This document shows positions 25,681 to 33,835 of a stretch of DNA of 64,000 nucleotides, one piece after another. The stretch is from assembly GCF_902859735.1 (NCBI RefSeq), contig NZ_CADIJY010000005.1, forward strand, positions 434,001 through 498,000, given 5' to 3'. Positions within the stretch are counted from its first letter, which is position 1; every line of letters starts with the position of its first letter. This stretch comes from Achromobacter aegrifaciens (GTDB lineage Bacteria > Pseudomonadota > Gammaproteobacteria > Burkholderiales > Burkholderiaceae_B). Under the pieces are notes generated by a model, which did no database searches, was not told the origin of the DNA, and worked only from the letters and a program-made list of their open reading frames with translations. The translations under genes were made by a program, and so were the position numbers.

Positions 25681-26981
25681 GTTCGCACCTCCCGTGCCGG
25701 CAGAATGCGGGCCGTGCACTCGCCAAAGCCTATGCGGGCACATCCTGGTCGTTCGCAGTAGCCGCGCAGGATGACCTCGTCCCCGTCCGCCAGAAAGCTC
25801 CTGGTCTCGCCATTGGGCAGTCTGATGGGCTCCTTGCCGCCGTGGGTCAGTTCCAGCAGACTGCCCCAGCTGCTGGCCAGCGAACCCGAGACGGTGCCGG
25901 AACCCAGCAGGTCGCCCGCGTCCAGGGTGCTGCCATTGCTGGTGTGGTGCGCCACCATCTGTGCATAGGTCCAGTAAAGGTCTGCGGTATTGCCGCGCGA
26001 AAGCGTGACCGGCGCGATGCCTTGCCGTGCCATTGCCTCGCTTCGCAGCTGCAGTTCCATGGTGATGTCCAGCGCGCCTAGCGCCTGGTCTGCCGCGCCG
26101 TGCAGATGGGGCAGCGGCGCTGGCTCATCCGCGCTGCGAACGCGGGCGGGAATGCGGAAAGGCGCCAACGCTTCCGGTGTAACGATCCAGGGCGCGACAC
26201 TGGTGGCGAAGCTCTTGGCCAGGAAGGGGCCGAGCGGCTGATATTCCCAGGATTGCATGTCGCGCGCGGACCAGTCGTTCAGCAGCGAGAAGCCGAAGAT
26301 ATATTCCCAGGCCTGCTCCACCGGCACCGGTTGCCAGCGCGCCGATGGCTGGCCGATGTATGCGCCCAGCTCCACTTCGTAGTCCAGCCGTTGGCAGGCT
26401 TCATAGGCGGGCGCTTCCTGTCCCGGCGGGCGGAGCTGTCCGCGCGGACGTTCGATGTCGGCACCGCACAAGATGCTGTTGGCGCGGCCGTTGTAGGCGA
26501 CCGGGACGTAGCGGTAGTTTGGCAGCAAGGGCTGCTCCGGCCGGAACAGCCGGCCTGCGTTGCTGGCGTGATCGATCGAAGCGAAAAAGTCCGTGAATCC
26601 CCTGATCTGCACCGGCGTATGCAGGCGGACATCGCGTTGGGGAAAAAGCGGCAGCGTCTGCCTTGTCCTGCGCGCGTCGAGCAAGTGGGATAGCGCCGCC
26701 CTCAGCGCCCGGCGCGCCTCGCCGCCCAGCGCCATCAAGGGGTTGAGCACGGGTTCGGCGCAGGCTTGCGCAGCTTGAGCCGCCAGACCCTGCAGCAATG
26801 GCGCCGCGGCAGCGACATCAATGATGGCATCGCCTATGCCCACGCCGATGCGCGGGGTGGCGCCGTGGCAGCTGAACGCGGCGAAAGGCAAATTTTGGAT
26901 CGGAAAATCCGTTCCGGCGGCATTCGCGCTTTCCACCCAGCTGTGCAGGGCCGGGTCGTGGGTATGGTCGCGTTGCGTCAT
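25677..26981 (-). CDS. fahA: Fumarylacetoacetase
   Basis: 434 residues. It hydrolyses fumarylacetoacetate to fumarate and acetoacetate, the last step of tyrosine degradation. The N-terminal SH3-like domain (FPIQNLPFAAFSC) precedes the FAH domain. Metal ligands are in IRGFTDFFAS (Asp), DYEVELGAYIG (two Glu) and FGFSLLNDWSARDMQ (Asp). The catalytic His is in SIDHA. It overlaps the SDR stop at its start (ATGA) and the NIPSNAP start at its end. Confidence 0.96.
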   Translation of the reverse strand: MTQRDHTHDPALHSWVESANAAGTDFPIQNLPFAAFSCHGATPRIGVGIGDAIIDVAAAAPLLQGLAAQAAQACAEPVLNPLMALGGEARRALRAALSHLLDARRTRQTLPLFPQRDVRLHTPVQIRGFTDFFASIDHASNAGRLFRPEQPLLPNYRYVPVAYNGRANSILCGADIERPRGQLRPPGQEAPAYEACQRLDYEVELGAYIGQPSARWQPVPVEQAWEYIFGFSLLNDWSARDMQSWEYQPLGPFLAKSFATSVAPWIVTPEALAPFRIPARVRSADEPAPLPHLHGAADQALGALDITMELQLRSEAMARQGIAPVTLSRGNTADLYWTYAQMVAHHTSNGSTLDAGDLLGSGTVSGSLASSWGSLLELTHGGKEPIRLPNGETRSFLADGDEVILRGYCERPGCARIGFGECTARILPAREVRT

Positions 26982-27748
26982 AGCGTATGGCCGCCATCGA
27001 TGACGATCCGCACACCGGTGCTGGTATTCAGCAGTGTTGCGGCCGCCAGAATTGCCTGGGCTACGTCCTGCGGCGAAACGACGCGTCCCAGGGCCGTGCC
27101 TGCGGCATGTTTCTCCAGGTCCGCACGGTTGCGGCCTTCGACGAATCCTGTATCCACTGCGGCAGGCGAAACGCTAAGGAACCGGATGGGGCCGAGCGCG
27201 CGGGCCAACGAACGGATCGTCGTGTCCAGGGCGGCTTTGGCGGCGCAGTAGGCGATGTTGCTGCCGGAGCCGGTATATGCGGATACGGAAGAAACGGCCA
27301 CGACGACTGCCTCGTCGGCGCGCTGCAGCCAGGGTAGAAAGCTGCGCGTGATCGCATACGGTCCGCCCGCATTCGCGGTGAGGATCTCGTTGTAGAGTTC
27401 CGGCGTGAGGGTGTGCATGTCGCGGTGCGGAATGCGGCGTGTGTAGCCAGCCGAATGCACCAGTATGTTCAAGCTTCCGAACGCCGTACCCAGTTCCTCG
27501 GCCGCGCGCGTCTGGGCATTGGCGTCGTCCAGCGGCACCCGCAACACGAGATGGCCGGCTCCAGGCAGCGATGCGCAAAGCTCCCGGGCGCGGTCCTCGC
27601 CGTTCAGGTAGCCGATCGCCACGCGCGCGCCTGCATTGGCCAGCACACGTACCGTCGCTGCTCCTATGCCGCTGCTGCCGCCGGTCACCAATGCAGTTTT
27701 TCCGGTCAGCGAGGCCGGCTGGCCTTGCTGGGTGAAGCACTGATCCAT
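26978..27748 (-). CDS. SDR-family oxidoreductase, first gene of homogentisate operon
   Basis: 256 residues. The NAD(P)-binding motif is TGGSSGIGAATV, the structural motif reads LVHSAGY (in place of NNAG), the catalytic Ser is in VAVSSVSAY and the Tyr-Lys pair is AYCAAKAAL. The C terminus INDGGHT-like (VIDGGHTL) is classical. The substrate is unknown; its place ahead of fahA and hmgA suggests reduction or oxidation of a hydroxyaromatic intermediate feeding homogentisate. The ATG at 27748 begins the operon, divergent from the IclR gene. Confidence 0.85.
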   Translation of the reverse strand: MDQCFTQQGQPASLTGKTALVTGGSSGIGAATVRVLANAGARVAIGYLNGEDRARELCASLPGAGHLVLRVPLDDANAQTRAAEELGTAFGSLNILVHSAGYTRRIPHRDMHTLTPELYNEILTANAGGPYAITRSFLPWLQRADEAVVVAVSSVSAYTGSGSNIAYCAAKAALDTTIRSLARALGPIRFLSVSPAAVDTGFVEGRNRADLEKHAAGTALGRVVSPQDVAQAILAAATLLNTSTGVRIVIDGGHTL

Positions 27749-27766
27749 GAAAGTCTCCGTTGCTCC

Positions 27767-27785
27767 TTCTGTCCGTTGTACAGAA
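27767..27785. promoter_or_regulatory. Inverted repeat in SDR/iclR divergent promoter region
   Basis: TTCTGT (27767-27772) and ACAGAA (27780-27785) are perfect complements seven bases apart. They lie 19 bases upstream of the SDR start in the 118-bp divergent region. This is a plausible binding site for the adjacent IclR regulator. Confidence 0.55.
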
Positions 27786-27866
27786 AGGCATGCCTCTTTT
27801 CTTGTGGCGACTATATGATTTGGAGGAAAATTCCCTGATCGAATTTCCGTTGAGTGGACACGACTT

Positions 27867-28634
27867 ATGCCTGCTAGACCTGCCGAGCCAGGCGTGCTTG
27901 AACGTTCCGTGCAATTGCTCAAGCTGCTTGCGACGGCGGGCCGGCGCGGCCTGGCACTCACCCAGTTATCCAAGTCCACCGATATGGCGCACTCCACGGT
28001 GCACCGTCTGCTGAGGCAGTTGATGCAGGAGCGGTTAGTTGTGCAGCGTGAAACAGGCAAGGGTTATGCGTTGGGCCCGCTGGCGTTCGAGCTGGGTCTG
28101 GCCGCGGCGCCCTCTTACGACTTGCGCGAGCATTGCCAGCCGGGCATGCGGCAATTGGCCGAGGAGCTGGGCGACACGGTCTATCTCAGTGTGCGCAGCG
28201 GCATCGAATCCGTATGTCAGGCGCGCGAGGAAGGGCCCTCGCCGATCCGCGTGAACACGCTGTCCATCGGCAGCCGCAGACCGTTAGGTCTGGGCGCCGG
28301 CGGGCTGGCCATCTTGTCGCACCTGCCGGCGGCGGAGTACGAGGAAGTGATGTCGCACATCTTGCCGCGCGTACAGACGGAGGCGGGCCTGGACGAGCGC
28401 ACGTTGCGTGCGGCCGTGGCGCAAACGCGCCGCAACGGCTATTCATTCATACGCAATCGGGTAACGCTGGGCGTCACTGCCGTGGGCGTGCCGATTTTCG
28501 ATTCGTTGGACCGGCCGATCGCGGCCATCAGCATTGCGGCAATAGACGAGCGGATGCGCGCCGACAGGATTGCGTTGCTGGCCGCGAATTTGCAGCAGCA
28601 GGCCCGGTTGATGGGGCGTCTGGCGCCTGTTTGA
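27867..28634 (+). CDS. IclR-family regulator of the homogentisate operon
   Basis: 255 residues. An N-terminal winged helix (LERSVQLLKLLATAGRRGLALTQLSKS..., about 8-70, with STVHRLLRQL as recognition helix) precedes the IclR effector domain (YLSVRSGIESVCQAR, GAGGLAILSHLP, AVGVPIFDSLDRPIAAISIA). IclR proteins bind operator DNA as dimers of dimers and respond to aromatic acids. It is transcribed away from the SDR-fah-NIPSNAP-hmgA-Bug operon and is its probable regulator, with homogentisate or a relative as effector. Confidence 0.9.
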   Translation: MPARPAEPGVLERSVQLLKLLATAGRRGLALTQLSKSTDMAHSTVHRLLRQLMQERLVVQRETGKGYALGPLAFELGLAAAPSYDLREHCQPGMRQLAEELGDTVYLSVRSGIESVCQAREEGPSPIRVNTLSIGSRRPLGLGAGGLAILSHLPAAEYEEVMSHILPRVQTEAGLDERTLRAAVAQTRRNGYSFIRNRVTLGVTAVGVPIFDSLDRPIAAISIAAIDERMRADRIALLAANLQQQARLMGRLAPV

Positions 28635-28665
28635 CGGCCGCGTGAGGCGCGGCTTTCCGTCTGGC

Positions 28666-29790
28666 CTAGACCACCGGCAACTGATTCGTCACGCAGTGAA
28701 TCCCGCCGCCGCCTGACGCAATGGCGTCGATATCCAGCTGCACCACCTTGCGGCCCGGATACAAACGCGCCAGCAGGTCGCGCGCCTTCGCGTCTGCTTC
28801 CGCATCGCCGAATTCCGGTGCAATGACGGCGCCGTTGATAACGAAGTAGTTGATGTAGCCCGCCGCGAAGTCGGAGTTGTCGCGCAGGAACTTGCTGCGC
28901 CGGGGCTTGAGCGGCGGGCTCATGGTGTGGATTTCCAGCGGCTTGCCGTCGGCATCCGTTGCGCGCCGGAGGATCTCCAGATGCTTGCGGGTCAGCGCGT
29001 AGTCGTAGGACTCGGGGTCCATGTCGAGGTTGGCGACGACGACGCCAGGGCGAGCGAAGCGGGCGTAGAAGTCGACGTGGGCATCGGTGATGTCCTTACC
29101 CTTGATGCCGGGCAGCCAGATGATCTTGCGCAGGCCCAGGCAGCGCTTTAGTTCTTCCTCGACTTCCGCCTTGCTCCAGCCGGGGTTGCGGTTGGAATTG
29201 ATCCAGCTGCTTTCGGTCATGATGCCGGTGCCGCGGCCGTCGACTTCGATGCCGCCGCCTTCGCCGACCAGTTCGCTTTGCAGGTATTCGGTGTCCGTGA
29301 CCTCGGTGGTTTCAGCGGCGATCTTGGCGTCGGCGGTGTGGCGCTGCTTGTTGCCCCAGCCGTTGAAGTTGAAGTCCACGCGGGTGGCCGCGCCCCGCCC
29401 GTCGAGCACGAAGTTGGCGCCGATGTCGCGCATCCAGATGTCATCCAGGCGGGTTTCGACGAAGCTGACGTTGTCGGCGCCGCAATGGCGTTCGGCCAGG
29501 CTGCGTTCGCGGGCGCGGCAGAACACGGTGACGGGCTGGTGGGCGGCGATGGCGCGGGCGATGCGGCCGAGCGCGGCCTGGACGTCGGCGGTGAAGTCTT
29601 CCCAGATGGCGTCCTGGGCGCCGAAGGCGATGAAGGCGCGGGCCTGGGGCGCGCCTTCGTCGGGCATGTGCCACCGGGGCGCTGGCGCCGCCCGTGCGCC
29701 GGGGGCGAGCAGACCCAGGCCCAGCGAGGCGGCGGCCTGGACGCCCATGAGCGTGGCGGTGTGTTGGATGAGTTGGCGGCGGGTGGGCAC
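28666..29790 (-). CDS. Exported agmatine deiminase-like protein (Tat signal)
   Basis: 374 residues of the agmatine deiminase / peptidylarginine deiminase fold. Catalytic motifs: RDIGANFVLDGRG, VGEGGGIEVDGRG, TDAHVDFYARFARPG, and the Cys loop GGGGIHCVTNQLP. It probably hydrolyses agmatine to N-carbamoylputrescine plus ammonia. Unusually for AguA, an N-terminal export signal (TRRQLIQHTATLMG, then a hydrophobic stretch to ARA at 35) with a twin-arginine motif sends it to the periplasm. The gene starts with GTG at 29790, with GGAG six bases upstream. It is divergent from a LysR gene. Confidence 0.88.
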   Translation of the reverse strand: MPTRRQLIQHTATLMGVQAAASLGLGLLAPGARAAPAPRWHMPDEGAPQARAFIAFGAQDAIWEDFTADVQAALGRIARAIAAHQPVTVFCRARERSLAERHCGADNVSFVETRLDDIWMRDIGANFVLDGRGAATRVDFNFNGWGNKQRHTADAKIAAETTEVTDTEYLQSELVGEGGGIEVDGRGTGIMTESSWINSNRNPGWSKAEVEEELKRCLGLRKIIWLPGIKGKDITDAHVDFYARFARPGVVVANLDMDPESYDYALTRKHLEILRRATDADGKPLEIHTMSPPLKPRRSKFLRDNSDFAAGYINYFVINGAVIAPEFGDAEADAKARDLLARLYPGRKVVQLDIDAIASGGGGIHCVTNQLPVV

Positions 29791-29844
29791 GTCGGGCTCC
29801 TGTAATTCTGGAAGATCGATAAAAAATGGTTATGTTTGAGTCAA

Positions 29845-29856
29845 AGGTGCGCACCT
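29845..29856. promoter_or_regulatory. Perfect 12-bp palindrome in deiminase/LysR intergenic region
   Basis: AGGTGCGCACCT is self-complementary and lies in the 148-bp gap between the divergent deiminase and LysR genes. It is a candidate operator; LysR sites usually contain T-N11-A, which this core does not show by itself. Confidence 0.35.
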
Positions 29857-29938
29857 CTTGAATTGCAGTGTATTTCCCGCCTGACCGCGCGGACTAGCGA
29901 TATATTTAGTGGAATTCTGATTAGCAGGGCTTATTGAT

Positions 29939-30817
29939 ATGCTCAAGCAATGGCCTCCCCTGAACGTGCTGCGCGGCTTCGAGGCGGCCGCCCGGCTGGG
30001 CAGCTTCCATAAAGCGGCTGACGAGCTGCATCTAACGCAGTCGGCGATCAGCCAGCAGGTGCGCAGCCTGGAGGACTATCTGGGCCAGCCGCTGTTTTTC
30101 CGCCAGGGCCGCGCGGTGTCGCTGACGGATGCGGGCTGGGATCTGCTGGGCACGACGCAGGCCATGCTGCAGCAGTTGGCAGCCGGCATCCGCAGGCTGG
30201 ACCAGTATCGCAAGCCGAACCAGCTGATCGTGAACACCAGTCCGGCGTTTTCGCGGCACTGGCTGCTGCCCAGGCTGGAAGCCTTCCGCACCCTGCATCC
30301 CGAGGCGGACCTGTGGCTGTACACCAGCGATGCCGCGCCGGACATGGGCAAGCAGACCATAGACATCGCGCTGCGCGACGACCTGGGCCCACAGGCCGAT
30401 TGCGCGTTCCGCGTGCTGGTCGAGGACCGCATGTATCCAGCCTGCCACCCTCGCCTGTTGGCGGCCGAGACGCGCGCCACGCTGCATGGCGAACGCGAGA
30501 TGGATTGGAGCCATTGGGAAACGCAAGGCGGCACCGACGTGGGCCAGCGCGGCCAGGGCATGAATTTTTCCGACCCTGGCCTGTTGCTGGATGCGGCGCG
30601 CGAGGGCCTGGGCATGGCGCTGGTCAGCAGCTTGCTGGCCGACCGCTCGCGCCGCGATGGCTCGCTGGCGGCGTTGACGGAGCAGACCGTGCGCGGTCCG
30701 AAATGGGCGTTGCTGGTGCATCGGGACAGCGAGGACGATCCGCTGACGCGCGCGTTCTGCGAGTGGGTGTCCGAAGAACTGGACGCGTCGCGCGAGGACG
30801 GCGGCGCGGCAGCCTAG
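29939..30817 (+). CDS. LysR-family regulator (GcvA-like)
   Basis: 292 residues. The winged helix is near residues 6-65 (LNVLRGFEAAARLGSFHKAADELHLTQSAISQQVRSLEDYLG, split here at usual HTH positions 20-40), with the GcvA-type start PPLNVLRGFEAAARL. The substrate-binding domain follows from about 90. It is divergent from the deiminase gene, which is its probable target; an amine or amino acid effector would fit. Confidence 0.88.
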   Translation: MLKQWPPLNVLRGFEAAARLGSFHKAADELHLTQSAISQQVRSLEDYLGQPLFFRQGRAVSLTDAGWDLLGTTQAMLQQLAAGIRRLDQYRKPNQLIVNTSPAFSRHWLLPRLEAFRTLHPEADLWLYTSDAAPDMGKQTIDIALRDDLGPQADCAFRVLVEDRMYPACHPRLLAAETRATLHGEREMDWSHWETQGGTDVGQRGQGMNFSDPGLLLDAAREGLGMALVSSLLADRSRRDGSLAALTEQTVRGPKWALLVHRDSEDDPLTRAFCEWVSEELDASREDGGAAA

Positions 30818-30907
30818 GCCTTGTCTCTCAGGTTGCGATTTTCATCACGGTGTTAAGTTGTAGACCCATCGCCACATGCGGCGCATTCCAGAGCAAGAGA
30901 TTCCTCG

Positions 30908-31660
30908 ATGTCCCATTTGCAATCTACGCGTCCCGTCGCGCTGGTCACGGGCTCTACCTCCGGCATAGGCGAGGCCATTGCCCGCCGCCTGTCGCGGGAC
31001 GGTTATGCGGTGGTCGTGCATTCACGCCGTTCGGCTGAAGCCGGCCATGCCTTGGCGCGCGAGCTGGGCGATGCTGTCTACGTGCAGGCGGATCTGGCGA
31101 ACGATGCCGACCGGGTCCGGCTGGTCCGGGAAGCCGTCGGGGCATGGGGGCGGTTGGACTTGCTGGTCAACAACGCTGGAATCAGCCAAGTCATTCCCCA
31201 TGCGGACCTGGCCGCGGCCACGCCGGACATCTGGCATGCATTGCATGAGGTCAACGTGGTGGCGCCGTTTCGCCTGGTGGCCGAAGCGCAGGCCGCGTTG
31301 CAAGCGGCGGCGGCGCATGGCCGGCCGGCTTGCGTGATCAACGTGAGTTCGCACGCGGGTATCCGGCCCAAAGGCGCTTCCATTCCCTATGCGGCGACCA
31401 AGGCGGCGCTCAACCATGTGACGCGCTTGCTCGCGCTTTCGCTGGCGCCGCATATCCGCGTGAATGCGGTTGCGCCGGGCCTGGTGGACACGCCGATGAC
31501 GGCCGATTGGACGCAGGCGCAAGCCTTGTGGCGCGACAAGGCGCCGATGCGCCGGGCGGCCAGTCCGGAGGATATCGCGCAGGCGGTCTCCATGCTTGCC
31601 GCGTCGGATTATCTGACCGGCGAGATCCTGCTTTCCGATGGCGGATTGAATCTCACGTAG
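30908..31660 (+). CDS. SDR-family oxidoreductase (pteridine/3-oxoacyl reductase-like)
   Basis: 250 residues. NAD(P) motif TGSTSGIGEAIARR, with VVVHSRRSAEAG after the second strand (Arg pair suggesting NADPH). Then LLVNNAGISQ, Ser in VINVSSHAG, YAATKAALNH as the active Tyr-Lys and the C-terminal EILLSDGGLNL. Classical SDR of about 250 residues. The substrate is unknown. It follows the LysR gene by 90 bases on the same strand and may be separate. Confidence 0.85.
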   Translation: MSHLQSTRPVALVTGSTSGIGEAIARRLSRDGYAVVVHSRRSAEAGHALARELGDAVYVQADLANDADRVRLVREAVGAWGRLDLLVNNAGISQVIPHADLAAATPDIWHALHEVNVVAPFRLVAEAQAALQAAAAHGRPACVINVSSHAGIRPKGASIPYAATKAALNHVTRLLALSLAPHIRVNAVAPGLVDTPMTADWTQAQALWRDKAPMRRAASPEDIAQAVSMLAASDYLTGEILLSDGGLNLT

Positions 31661-31732
31661 CAGCGCAAACCGCACGGGCATCGCAGCCCTTGGGAAGCCG
31701 GCTTGCGCGCCCTGCCGGCGTCGACGCCGGCC

Positions 31733-32638
31733 TTACTTCTGCGCGTACTTCTTGCTGGCTGTGTCGTAGGCGTAGACGACGGCATCGCCCGCGCCCAGTT
31801 GGCGGGTCTTGTCCGGGCCGGCGATTTCCGTGCCGCTGCGTTTGACGGTCACGCGCGGCATGTCGCTGCCGCCATGCGCGGAGAAGACCAGTTCGCCCGA
31901 GCTGGCCACGCAAGGCATGACGTCGCCTTCGGCGCAGGCCGCGCTATTGTCTTCGCCGGTATTGATGCTGCCCACATAGGTCCAGCCCGCGCCTTCGTCC
32001 GGACCCGCCGGATTGAAGACCAGCAGCGCGTAGCCGCTGAAGCTGATGCCGTTGTCGAAGCCTTCGGTGGGCACGGCCAGCAGCAGCTTGCCGGCGGGCG
32101 TGCGGTACTCCACCGGCTTGCGGCGGGTGTCGACGTCTTCCGGCTTTTCGTAGGCGCCGAACTCGCCGACCGAGTGCTTCATGCCGCGGAACTTCCAGGG
32201 ACGTTCGGGCGTGGCGCCGGTCAGCGTGTACGTGGCTTCGGCCAAGTTGACCGGGGTGCCGGGGCCGACCTCGTCTTCGCCCGGCTTGCCGTAGCGTTCG
32301 CGCGTGTCCCAGGTGAAGCCGGTGTAGTAGCGCGTGCCGCCCAGTTCGAAGGCGTGGCCGAACCAGAAGGTGGCGATGCTGCCGTTGGCGACTTCGTAGG
32401 AATCGGCGCCCTTGCCGTCGATCTGGTAGATGGAATACATCACCGTCGGCGCATCGGGCGGCGCGATGGCGGCGGCCTGGGCGGTGGGCGGCAGCGCCGC
32501 CGCGCTGGTGGATTCGGCGGCGGTTGCGGCGGGGCCGGACATGGCGGCCAGGGCGGATGCCAGCAGGCCGGCCATGGCCGTGCGGCGCAGGCGGCCGCGG
32601 ATGCTGGAGTGGGAACTGGCGCTCAGAGTGGTTTTCAT
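31733..32638 (-). CDS. Exported protein of unknown function
   Basis: 301 residues. The start region has many Arg and Ser (SSIRGRLRRTAMAGLLASALAAMSG), forming a signal peptide with cleavage near 40. The mature part is beta-rich: YSIYQIDGKGADSYEV, FWFGHAFELGGTRYYTGFTW, VFSAHGGSDMPRVTVKR, and KKYAQK at the end. No family is recognised. The start at 32638 is chosen because upstream in-frame residues lack a signal peptide. It is convergent with the SDR gene. Confidence 0.65.
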   Translation of the reverse strand: MKTTLSASSHSSIRGRLRRTAMAGLLASALAAMSGPAATAAESTSAAALPPTAQAAAIAPPDAPTVMYSIYQIDGKGADSYEVANGSIATFWFGHAFELGGTRYYTGFTWDTRERYGKPGEDEVGPGTPVNLAEATYTLTGATPERPWKFRGMKHSVGEFGAYEKPEDVDTRRKPVEYRTPAGKLLLAVPTEGFDNGISFSGYALLVFNPAGPDEGAGWTYVGSINTGEDNSAACAEGDVMPCVASSGELVFSAHGGSDMPRVTVKRSGTEIAGPDKTRQLGAGDAVVYAYDTASKKYAQK

Positions 32639-33005
32639 GTTTTGGACAGCTTCTTGTGGGCCTGTGGCCGGATGTCGTTCTTGGTCCTGATGGCGGCATG
32701 CCATTGTGTGCGGCGTCATGCTAATGGGCTGTCGTTGCGGGCGCCGGACAACAATTTGCCAATTGTGTCGGACTGCAAAGTTGAGATGCTTATGCGGTCT
32801 GACTTGACATGCTACGTGAGAGCGGGAGGTCGTGGCGAGTCGGCTAGACCTGACGAATGCACAGACTACTAGCGTGATTAAGCGGCTTCTGACAGGAGTG
32901 TTGTACGTGCTCCTGGCCTTGGCCTTGCCTCATGTCTACGGCACCAGACGGTGCTTCTGTGTTATGAAGCTGTGGTTCTCAACGCTTATCCGAAACATCC
33001 TTTTG
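32639..33005. other. AT-richer intergenic stretch upstream of TIR gene
   Basis: The base composition drops here from the GC-rich chromosome to AT-rich DNA that continues through the TIR gene. An imperfect hairpin with core ACAATT-TGCC-AATTGT lies at 32744-32771. A frame continuous with the TIR gene extends back to a GTG at 32832 with a GGGAGG only two bases away; it would add 58 residues, including a hydrophobic run (VLYVLLALALPHV). Confidence 0.5.
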
Positions 33006-33779
33006 ATGCCATACTCTTCGAAAGACTCAGCTTATGGACCGGTTGTGGTGCTACGAGGCCAACACAAAGGAAGAATAGGCTATTACGATGACGACACATC
33101 ACACCGTGGAAGGCGATGCGCGGTTGTCATGTTTGCATCTCCACTTATTGCACCGTACCACTCCTATATCCCCATCCATTATCTTGACGCTCCAAATACG
33201 CAGCAACTGATGGCACGGTTCGACAAGTTGCTTAGGCTGTTGTCACCATACTATGGTGATGCCGTTCAAGGAGATGCTCGAGTAGAAGTTCTGGAAGAGT
33301 TTACCTACGTGTCTACGTTGCTCAATGATCGTATGTTCTCTGCTCAGTTTGAAAAGGGGCCGAAAGGCGCCAGAGTATTCATCTCACACTCTTCGACTGA
33401 CAAGAGTTTTGTCCGTGGCCTTGCGGTCGACCTTTCTGCGCTTGGTCATCAACCCTGGCTTGACGAATGGGAAATACTTGCTGGAGAGTCGATCGTTGAA
33501 AGGGTGGGTGCTGGAGTCGAAGACGCAGACTTGGTGATCGTAGTTCTTTCACGACATGCAATAGCATCTCAGTGGGTAGAAAACGAATGGCAGGCCAAGT
33601 ACTGGACGGAGGTGCGCGAGCGAAGGGTGGCAGTCATCCCTGTCGTTATCGACGACTGCGAAATTCCAATCCTGCTTCGCACGAAGAAGTACGTAGATTT
33701 TAGAGAGAACTATGCGTCAGCCTTGGAACTATTGTCTAAGTCTATTGCTGCGCACTATGGAAAAAAGCTAGCGGGATAA
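33006..33779 (+). CDS. TIR-domain protein with KOW-like N-terminal segment
   Basis: 257 residues from the ATG at 33006. The C-terminal TIR domain (about 122-250) has ARVFISHSSTDKSFVRGLA as the first strand and BB region, then HQPWLDEWEILAGESIVERV and LVIVVLSRHAIASQWVENEW, with E194 at the position of the catalytic Glu of TIR NADases. The N-terminal part holds a KOW/SH3-like segment (GPVVVLRGQHKGRIGYYDDD). Bacterial TIR proteins cleave NAD+ or make cyclic ADP-ribose signals in anti-phage defence. The start is uncertain: GTG at 32832 would add a hydrophobic segment. The gene is AT-rich, stands alone beside a TonB receptor, and was probably acquired. Confidence 0.82.
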   Translation: MPYSSKDSAYGPVVVLRGQHKGRIGYYDDDTSHRGRRCAVVMFASPLIAPYHSYIPIHYLDAPNTQQLMARFDKLLRLLSPYYGDAVQGDARVEVLEEFTYVSTLLNDRMFSAQFEKGPKGARVFISHSSTDKSFVRGLAVDLSALGHQPWLDEWEILAGESIVERVGAGVEDADLVIVVLSRHAIASQWVENEWQAKYWTEVRERRVAVIPVVIDDCEIPILLRTKKYVDFRENYASALELLSKSIAAHYGKKLAG

Positions 33780-33796
33780 CTTTTTCGAGTCAAAAC

Positions 33797-33818
33797 GGGC
33801 ACTGCTATCGCAGTGCCC
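33797..33818 (-). terminator. Terminator after second TonB receptor gene
   Basis: A 9-bp perfect stem GGGCACTGC / GCAGTGCCC with a 4-base loop. Read on the minus strand it is followed by GTTTTGA. It lies 18 bases after the receptor stop and 18 bases after the convergent TIR gene stop. Confidence 0.8.
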
Positions 33819-33835
33819 ATACCTGGCGCTTTCTC

